NCBI GenBank assembly: GCA_016201195.1
Contig: JACQDI010000581.1
Span: 1-12,587, forward strand
From: Acidobacteriota bacterium
GTDB lineage: Bacteria; Acidobacteriota; Terriglobia; Bryobacterales; JACQDG01
DNA length: 12,587 nucleotides
Direction: 5' to 3'
Shown: positions 7,967 to 12,587 of the stretch, piece after piece
Layout: every line of letters starts with the position of its first letter
Numbering within the stretch: position 1 is the stretch's first letter
The notes under the pieces: model-generated
What the model saw: only the letters and a program-made list of their open reading frames with translations
The model's database searches: none
Told to the model about the DNA's origin: nothing
Program-made: the position numbers and the translations under genes

Positions 7967-8039
7967 GGATCTCGAGGGTACTGGTCGCCTAGGGATTTGG
8001 ATTAAGAAGTACGGATGCGCGATCTAAACCATCGTCCTA

Positions 8040-8067
8040 TTGTGTTTCGCATTCTGGCTGCTACAAT
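8040..8067 (+). promoter_or_regulatory. Sigma-70-like promoter of the PilZ gene
   Basis: TTGTGT (8040-8045) and TACAAT (8062-8067) are separated by 16 bases and lie directly before the ATG at 8083. The expected transcription start, near 8074, leaves a leader of about 9 bases and no Shine-Dalgarno is visible. The rest of the 116-base gap after the thioredoxin gene shows no clear hairpin. Confidence 0.4.
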
Positions 8068-8082
8068 CAACACGAGCGCTCC

Positions 8083-8427
8083 ATGGCGGAAACGAAAGAC
8101 TATTTTGTGAAGGAGCAGCGGCGTTCCCACCGATTCCAACTCACCCTGCCGCTGACCCTGATCCGAAGCAGCCGGGGAAGTATCGGCAAGGCTGGGGAAA
8201 CCCGCAATCTGAGTTCCACCGGGGTCTACTTCGTGATTAACGAGCCACTCGAGCTGGGGAGTATCCTCGAGTTCATCGTCACCATGCCGGAGGAGGTCTC
8301 GCTGGCCGGCCCGGTGCGCCTGCTCTGCAAGGGAAAGGTCACTCGGGTGGAACAGAAGGAGGAGGCGAGTGTGGGAGTGGCCTCGACCATCGAACGGTAC
8401 GAGTTCCGCCGGGAAACCCTGAATTAG
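8083..8427 (+). CDS. PilZ domain protein, probable cyclic di-GMP receptor
   Basis: A single-domain cytoplasmic protein of 114 residues without signal peptide or membrane segment. It has both PilZ signatures known to bind cyclic di-GMP: RxxxR in QRRSHRF (R13 and R17) and NLSSTG (42-47), which stands for the (D/N)xSxxG motif. The rest fits the PilZ beta barrel, with alternating hydrophobic strands such as ILEFIVTMP and RLLCKGKVTRVEQ. Binding is therefore likely, though not shown by sequence alone. PilZ proteins of this size usually act as adaptors that pass the cyclic di-GMP signal to motility, exopolysaccharide or secretion systems; no partner or cyclase is in the window. The gene appears monocistronic, with its own promoter before it and a promoter for the next operon after it. 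The ATG has no recognisable Shine-Dalgarno. Confidence 0.88.
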   Translation: MAETKDYFVKEQRRSHRFQLTLPLTLIRSSRGSIGKAGETRNLSSTGVYFVINEPLELGSILEFIVTMPEEVSLAGPVRLLCKGKVTRVEQKEEASVGVASTIERYEFRRETLN

Positions 8428-8469
8428 CCCCGTCTCTGCTCTCCGCGTCTTTTTTTCTACCCACCCCCC

Positions 8470-8497
8470 TTGCTCCCGGCGTCAGATTTGGTATAGT
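8470..8497 (+). promoter_or_regulatory. Sigma-70-like promoter of the molybdenum hydroxylase operon
   Basis: TTGCTC (8470-8475) and TATAGT (8492-8497) are spaced by 16 bases. The expected start near 8504 gives a leader of about 65 bases before the GTG at 8570. The 142-base gap also contains a run of seven T (8450-8456) but no stem before it. I see no operator palindrome and no obvious molybdenum-cofactor riboswitch. Confidence 0.45.
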
Positions 8498-8555
8498 GGA
8501 ATCCGTTCCCTAAAGACGGCTGGTCCACACTGGATTCAAATTTGATTATTCCGGA

Positions 8556-8563
8556 AAGGAAGG
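8556..8563 (+). promoter_or_regulatory. Ribosome binding site supporting the GTG start at 8570
   Basis: AAGGAAGG ends 6 bases before GTG. This supports the GTG as start and keeps the full Tat signal; the next in-frame ATG is at Met55, beyond the twin-arginine motif, and would lose it. Confidence 0.7.
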
Positions 8564-8569
8564 TGCCTG

Positions 8570-9223
8570 GTGAGCAAAATCGATTCTGATAGCCACGGCA
8601 AAAACAAACAGCCCGGCAAGAAAGGCTTCTCCCGCCGCTCGTTCCTCGGAGGCCTGGGGATCGGCGGCGGCGCGGTAGCCACCTTGCCCACCGGCTTACT
8701 GGTGGAATCCCAGGCCGCGGCGGCCCCGGCGATGGGCCCCGGACCGATTCCGGTTGCGCTGCGGATCAACGGGAAGGTCCACAACCTGAACATCGAGCCC
8801 CGCGTCACGCTGCTCGACGCGTTGCGTAACCACCTCGACATGACCGGCGCCAAGAAGGTTTGCGATCGGGCCACCTGCGGGGCCTGCACGGTGATCGTGG
8901 CCGGCCGCCCGGTCTACTCGTGCAGCATGCTGGCGGTAGAGGCGCAGGGCAAGGACATCCAAACCATCGAGGGCCTGGCGCCGAGTGGCAAACTGCACCC
9001 GGTTTCAGCGGCCTTCGTCGAAAACGACGCCCAGCAGTGCGGCTTCTGCACGCCGGGCTTCGTGATGGCCGTCAAGGCCTTTGTAGACCGGCATCCTAAC
9101 CCCACCATGGACCAGGTGAAGAAGGGGCTGGGAGGCAACCTCTGCCGGTGCGGCACCTATATCGGCGTGCGGCAAGCGGCCCTGGATGCAGCTCGCCAGA
9201 TGAAGGGAGGGAAAAATGCCTAG
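8570..9223 (+). CDS. Molybdenum hydroxylase [2Fe-2S] subunit with Tat signal (PaoA/YagT-like)
   Basis: A protein of 217 residues, the small electron-transfer subunit of a xanthine dehydrogenase/aldehyde oxidase family enzyme. The GTG start has AAGGAAGG 6 bases upstream. A Tat signal is clear: SRRSFLGG at 21-28, then a glycine/alanine-rich hydrophobic stretch, likely cleaved near the alanine run at about 49-52. The plant-ferredoxin-type domain supplies C98, C103, C106 and C118 (spacing x4, x2, x11) for one [2Fe-2S] cluster. The helical domain supplies C157, C160, C192 and C194 (CGFC and CRC motifs) for the second. Every ligand expected in the family is present. It passes electrons from the molybdenum site to the FAD subunit. 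The stop overlaps the start of the large subunit by 8 bases. Length and Tat signal fit the periplasmic PaoABC type better than cytoplasmic xanthine dehydrogenases. The substrate cannot be told from this subunit. Confidence 0.93.
   Translation: MSKIDSDSHGKNKQPGKKGFSRRSFLGGLGIGGGAVATLPTGLLVESQAAAAPAMGPGPIPVALRINGKVHNLNIEPRVTLLDALRNHLDMTGAKKVCDRATCGACTVIVAGRPVYSCSMLAVEAQGKDIQTIEGLAPSGKLHPVSAAFVENDAQQCGFCTPGFVMAVKAFVDRHPNPTMDQVKKGLGGNLCRCGTYIGVRQAALDAARQMKGGKNA
9203..9211 (+). promoter_or_regulatory. Strong ribosome binding site of the large subunit
   Basis: AAGGGAGGG lies within the last codons of the small subunit, 4-5 bases before ATG 9216. With the 8-base gene overlap this suggests translational coupling. 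Confidence 0.65.
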
Positions 9224-11372
9224 CAAATACGATTGGCCTGCAGAAGGGAAACGCAGTCTCATCGGTAAGCGCATCAGCCGCCTGGACGGCCCCGACAAGG
9301 CCAGCGGCCGGGCCCGGTACGCTTACGACACCAACCGCCCCGGCGGACTGGTGGCCAAGCTGCTGTGCAGCCCGCACGCCCACGCCAAGATCACCCGCAT
9401 CGACACCAGCGAAGCGGAGCGGGCGCCCGGCGTGCGCGCCGTCAAGGTCATGGCGCCGGCGGGGACCGAGGTGCAATGGCAGGGCTTTGAGATCGCAGCC
9501 GTGGCCGCCGACACCGAGGAGCTGGCCCAAGACGGCGTGCGCAAGATCAAGGTCGAATACGAGATCCTGCCGCACCTGGTGAAGGAGGAGGACGTCAGCA
9601 AGGCCGCCAACATGATCAAGCCCTCGGCCGAAGAGACCAAGGGCAACCCGGACTCGGGCTTCAGCGAGGCCGACGCCGTTCACGAGGGCTACTACGGCAT
9701 CAACACCATCACCCACTGCTGCCTGGAATCGCACGGGCAGGTGGCCGAGTGGAACGGCGACAACTGCACCCTCTACGCCTCGACCCAGGCGTTGGGGCGC
9801 ATCGGGGGCGACCTGGCGAAGGTGCTGGGCGCCGAGCCGGCCACGGCCAATATCAAGCCTGCCAACATCCGCGTCATCACCGAATACATGGGCGGCGGAT
9901 TCGGCTCCAAGTTCTCCATCGACAAGTGGGGCATCGTCTGCGCCCAGTTCTCCAAGCAGACCGGCAAGCCGGTCAAGCTGATGCTGGACCGCGATCAGGA
10001 GTTGCTGATGGCGGGCATGCGGCCTTCCGATTACGCCAAGATCAAGCTAGGGGCGAAGAAGGACGGCACCATCACCGCCTGGCAGCACGAGTCCTGGTCG
10101 ACCGGGGGGCCGGGCGGCGGTGGGGCGCCTCCGATTCCGTACGTGTTCACGGAGATCCCCAACCAGCGCAAACGGCACATCGCCGTGTCGACCCATACCG
10201 GGCCGGCGCGCGCCTGGCGTGCTCCCAACCATCCACAGGCGGCGGCGCTCACCATGTGCGCCATGGATGACCTGGCCGCAAAGCTGAACATGAACCCGCT
10301 GGACTTCTTCATCAAGAACCTCCCCCTGACGGCGCGCGGCGATGTTTACAAAGCCGAGCTGCTGAAAGGGGCGGAGCTGATGGATTGGAAAACCAAGTGG
10401 CATCCGCGGGGGCAGGGCGGCAACGGCTACCTCAAGCGGGGCGTGGGCCTTTCGCTCCACACCTGGGGCGGGCGCGCCCATGACAGCGACTGCCGCATCG
10501 TCATCAACTCCGATGGCAGCGTGCAGGCTCAACTGGGGAGCCAGGACCTGGGAACGGGCACTCGCACCGTGATCGGGATTGTGGCCGCCGAGACCCTGGG
10601 GATTCCGCTGAGCGGCGTACAGGTCCAGATCGGCGACAGCAACTATCCGCCTTCTGGGGCTTCCGGCGGCTCGACCACCGTGGGCGGCGTTTCCTCCTCC
10701 ACGCGGCGGGCTTCGGTCAAGGCTCTCGACAAGCTGTTCGAGGCCGTGGCCCCGAGCCTGGGCACGACCGCCGACAAGCTGGTGGCTCGGGATGGTCGCA
10801 TTCACGTCGAAGGGGATCCCAGCAAGAGCCTGACGTGGAAAGCGGCCTGCGCCAAGCTCGGCACCAAGTCCATCTCGGAAATCGGACGCCAACCCGCCAG
10901 GGACGAGGGCAACCTCAACGACAACGGCGTGGGCGGCATCCAGATGGCCGAGGTGGAAGTGGACACCGAGACCGGCATCGTTTCGGTGAAGAAGATGGTC
11001 GCCGTGCAGGACTGCGGCTTGATCATTGACGTGAAGACGGCCGAGAGCCAATGCTACGGCGCCATGATCATGGGCGTGTGCGCGGCGCTGTATGAAGAGC
11101 GCATCTTCGACCAGCAGACGGGCACGATGCTCAACGCCGACATGGAGTTCTACAAGTTGAGCGGTATCGCCGATGTGGGCGACATGGTAGTCCACATGAT
11201 GACCGGGGTGTACGACGGCCGCGGCGTCATCGGCTTGGGTGAGCCACCGGCTATTTCCCCGCCGGCGGCCATCTCGAACGCGGTGGCCAATGCCATCGGC
11301 GTGCGGGTTCCCACCATTCCGCTGACACCCGACAAAGTCCTCGCGGCTTTGGAGAAGGGAGGGAGGGCCTAA
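9216..11372 (+). CDS. Molybdenum hydroxylase large, molybdopterin-binding subunit (PaoC/YagR-like)
   Basis: The catalytic subunit, 718 residues, close to the usual length for PaoC-type proteins (a little over 700). AAGGGAGGG lies just before the ATG, which overlaps the previous stop by 8 bases. The N-terminal aldehyde oxidase a/b-hammerhead domain covers about residues 15-125 (GKRISRLDGPDKASGRARY). The molybdopterin-binding part has GGGFGSK (226-232), the arginine of AWRAPN (R335), QDLGTGTRTV, a glycine/serine-rich GASGGSTT segment, and the base-catalyst glutamate E676 in GLGEPP. Family chemistry is hydroxylation of an aldehyde or N-heterocycle with water as oxygen source. The substrate is not predictable here: aldehydes fit the PaoABC resemblance, but isoquinoline-type substrates are possible. 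It has no signal peptide, so it should be carried through Tat by the small subunit. Cofactor insertion normally needs an XdhC/PaoD-type chaperone, which is not in this window. Confidence 0.93.
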   Translation: MPSKYDWPAEGKRSLIGKRISRLDGPDKASGRARYAYDTNRPGGLVAKLLCSPHAHAKITRIDTSEAERAPGVRAVKVMAPAGTEVQWQGFEIAAVAADTEELAQDGVRKIKVEYEILPHLVKEEDVSKAANMIKPSAEETKGNPDSGFSEADAVHEGYYGINTITHCCLESHGQVAEWNGDNCTLYASTQALGRIGGDLAKVLGAEPATANIKPANIRVITEYMGGGFGSKFSIDKWGIVCAQFSKQTGKPVKLMLDRDQELLMAGMRPSDYAKIKLGAKKDGTITAWQHESWSTGGPGGGGAPPIPYVFTEIPNQRKRHIAVSTHTGPARAWRAPNHPQAAALTMCAMDDLAAKLNMNPLDFFIKNLPLTARGDVYKAELLKGAELMDWKTKWHPRGQGGNGYLKRGVGLSLHTWGGRAHDSDCRIVINSDGSVQAQLGSQDLGTGTRTVIGIVAAETLGIPLSGVQVQIGDSNYPPSGASGGSTTVGGVSSSTRRASVKALDKLFEAVAPSLGTTADKLVARDGRIHVEGDPSKSLTWKAACAKLGTKSISEIGRQPARDEGNLNDNGVGGIQMAEVEVDTETGIVSVKKMVAVQDCGLIIDVKTAESQCYGAMIMGVCAALYEERIFDQQTGTMLNADMEFYKLSGIADVGDMVVHMMTGVYDGRGVIGLGEPPAISPPAAISNAVANAIGVRVPTIPLTPDKVLAALEKGGRA
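11357..11367 (+). promoter_or_regulatory. Ribosome binding site of the FAD subunit
   Basis: GGGAGGGAGGG inside the end of the large-subunit gene, 4 bases or more before the overlapping ATG at 11372. It offers several registers for anti-Shine-Dalgarno pairing. Confidence 0.6.
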
Positions 11373-12355
11373 TGCAAGCCTTTGAGTACTCGAAACCCAC
11401 GACGACGAAAGAAGCTCTCGGTATGCTCGGCGCCCAATGGGGTGAGACCGACATCCTGGCCGGCGGCACCGACCTTCTGAGTCTGATGAAAGACTATGTC
11501 CACACGCCCAAGCGGGTGGTGAGCCTGAGCGGGATCAAGGAGCTCAAGCTCATCAAATCTGCCGCCGACGGCCTGCATATCGGGGCCATGGTGACCATCG
11601 AGGAGCTGCTCGAAAACGCCCAGGTGCGCAAGGAGTATGCTTCGCTGGTGCAGGCGGCCCGCGGAATTTCGAGTCCGCAGATCCGTGCCATGGGAACGGT
11701 GGGGGGCGACCTCTGCCAGCGGCCGCGGTGCTGGTATTTCCGCAAGGGCTTCGGGTTGCTCCCGCGCGACAGCCGGGGGCGGGACTTGGTGCCCAACGGC
11801 GAGAACCGCTATCACGCCATCCTGGGCAACAGCGGTCCGGCCAAGTTTGTCAGCGCGTCGAGCCTCGCTCCCGCCCTGGTCGCTCTGGGCGCCAAGGTGA
11901 CCATCGCCTCGGCCTCGGGGAACCGCACTGTGGACGTGGAGAAGTTTTTCATGGCGCCGACCGACGCCTCCACGCGCGAGGTGGATCTGAAGCCCAACGA
12001 GATCCTCACCGGGATCGTGGTACCGGTCGCCGGGGGCGCCAAACAGGCGACCTACGAGGTCCGGCAGAAGGAGGCGCTGGACTGGCCTCTGGCGACGGCC
12101 TCCGTGGCGCTGAAGATGAGCGGCTCGACGGTGCAGAGCGCCAAAGTGGTGCTGGGTCACGTGGCCCCCACCCCGTGGAACTCGGCCGAAGCCGCCCAAG
12201 CGCTGGCCGGCAAGGCCATCAACGAGTCGACCGCGAAGGTCGCGGCCGATGCGGCCCTGGCCAGGGCTACCCCCCTGAGCCAGAACGCCTACAAGGTGCA
12301 ACTGGCCAAGGTGGCGGTGAAACGCGCTCTGCTGGCCGCCGCCGGGAAAGCTTGA
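11372..12355 (+). CDS. Molybdenum hydroxylase FAD-binding subunit (PaoB/YagS-like, without [4Fe-4S] ligands)
   Basis: A protein of 327 residues, the medium subunit that accepts electrons from the [2Fe-2S] clusters and hands them to an external acceptor. Its ATG shares one base with the previous stop (TAATG) behind a long GGGAGGGAGGG run. The FAD-binding PCMH-type domain shows the pyrophosphate loop LAGGTDLLSLMK (29-40) and GTVGGDLCQ (108-116). The C-terminal CO-dehydrogenase-flavoprotein-like domain follows from about residue 215. The segment QRPRCWYFR (116-124) and the insertion after it are typical of the PaoB group, which normally binds a [4Fe-4S] cluster through four cysteines. This protein contains only C115 and C120 in its whole length; the rest of the insertion (about 125-160) has none. 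A cluster is therefore unlikely, and the family resemblance is to cluster-less variants. There is no signal peptide; export would rely on the small subunit. Confidence 0.9.
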   Translation: MQAFEYSKPTTTKEALGMLGAQWGETDILAGGTDLLSLMKDYVHTPKRVVSLSGIKELKLIKSAADGLHIGAMVTIEELLENAQVRKEYASLVQAARGISSPQIRAMGTVGGDLCQRPRCWYFRKGFGLLPRDSRGRDLVPNGENRYHAILGNSGPAKFVSASSLAPALVALGAKVTIASASGNRTVDVEKFFMAPTDASTREVDLKPNEILTGIVVPVAGGAKQATYEVRQKEALDWPLATASVALKMSGSTVQSAKVVLGHVAPTPWNSAEAAQALAGKAINESTAKVAADAALARATPLSQNAYKVQLAKVAVKRALLAAAGKA

Positions 12356-12361
12356 TCGAGT

Positions 12362-12577
12362 ATGGAGACGGCAGGTCTCAAGATAGTTCGGGAGCGGTGC
12401 GAAAACATCCGCTGGAAGGGCATGTTTGTCGATGTCCAGGCGGATCCGGAAGCGGAGGCGGAGTCGAGAGAGCACATCTACTGGTGCGTGAAGACCCAAA
12501 CTATCCTGGGTCCTGACGGCCAGACGGTCGACGAAGACATCTGCAGCCCGAGCCGCTCCTGCTATCGGGCGCTGTAG
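12362..12577 (+). CDS. Small four-cysteine protein of unknown function
   Basis: A protein of 71 residues that I do not recognise. It starts 6 bases after the FAD-subunit stop, and GGGAAAG at 12344-12350 may serve as a weak, distant ribosome binding site. An in-frame ATG at 12419 (Met21) is a possible later start. The protein is hydrophilic, with no signal peptide or membrane segment. It has cysteines at 13, 42, 61 and 67, an acidic middle (DPEAEAESRE, 28-37), and the pattern HIYWC-x18-C-x5-C. Such a spacing could bind a metal or form disulfides, but no known zinc or iron-sulfur signature matches. Position and strand make it a likely member of the oxidoreductase operon, perhaps an assembly or electron-transfer accessory; this is inference from context only. 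Composition and GC are similar to its neighbours and the frame is uninterrupted, which favours a real gene. Confidence 0.55.
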   Translation: METAGLKIVRERCENIRWKGMFVDVQADPEAEAESREHIYWCVKTQTILGPDGQTVDEDICSPSRSCYRAL

Positions 12578-12587
12578 CGGGATAAGC

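Noticed and set aside
8040..8240. Small + strand frame overlapping the PilZ gene start
   Set aside because: It covers the promoter and the conserved RxxxR region in another frame and lacks a ribosome binding site.
8450..8456. Run of seven T after the PilZ gene as an intrinsic terminator
   Set aside because: No stable GC-rich stem lies directly before it. It may aid termination but I cannot support the call.
11369..12499. Minus-strand frame of 376 codons opposite the FAD subunit and the four-cysteine protein
   Set aside because: The + strand has recognisable FAD-binding motifs and operon structure. The antisense product has no recognisable domain.

Overview
The window is GC-rich bacterial DNA that most resembles the Acidobacteriota, in particular Bryobacterales such as Candidatus Solibacter. 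The main pointer is a C-terminal domain that I recognise as the Solibacter-type TIGR03437 domain. It occurs twice here, at the ends of two tandem secreted paralogues built from NHL and BACON-like repeats. The taxonomic placement is inferred from family knowledge and was not tested by a search. Every gene I can support lies on the + strand, and no gene-free stretch exceeds 300 bases.

Region 1 (1-6375) holds two tandem paralogous genes for large secreted or surface proteins. The first is cut by the left edge. The second is complete: signal peptide, about 12 NHL repeats, four BACON-like domains, an Ig-like region and the TIGR03437 domain. The copies align colinearly with a single 8-codon indel. 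Near their 3' ends they contain two tracts of about 97% DNA identity that flank a patch of only about 74%, and I read this as recent gene conversion.

Region 2 (6376-8427) holds three short genes. They encode an exported DUF4159-type protein, an exported TlpA/AhpC-like thioredoxin-fold protein with a CPHC active site, and a cytoplasmic PilZ-domain protein that probably binds cyclic di-GMP. Sigma-70-like -10 elements sit very close to the last two start codons, which lack a well-placed Shine-Dalgarno, so leaderless or nearly leaderless transcripts are possible.

Region 3 (8470-12587) is a tightly packed operon for a three-subunit molybdenum hydroxylase of the xanthine dehydrogenase/aldehyde oxidase family, most like periplasmic PaoABC (YagTSR). 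The order is Tat-signal 2x[2Fe-2S] subunit, molybdopterin subunit, FAD subunit. A good promoter candidate precedes it, strong Shine-Dalgarno sequences are present, and the junctions overlap by 8 and 1 bases. Only the iron-sulfur subunit carries a Tat signal, so the assembled complex is probably exported as one unit. The expected electron path is substrate to Mo, to the two [2Fe-2S] clusters, to FAD, to an unknown acceptor. The FAD subunit looks like PaoB but has only two cysteines, too few for the [4Fe-4S] cluster of PaoB. A 71-residue protein with four cysteines and no function I recognise follows 6 bases later.

I see no tRNA, rRNA, CRISPR array, insertion sequence or defence system. Most of the content belongs to known families. 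The points most worth a second look are the mosaic identity of the paralogues, the missing cluster ligands in the FAD subunit, and the small four-cysteine protein.
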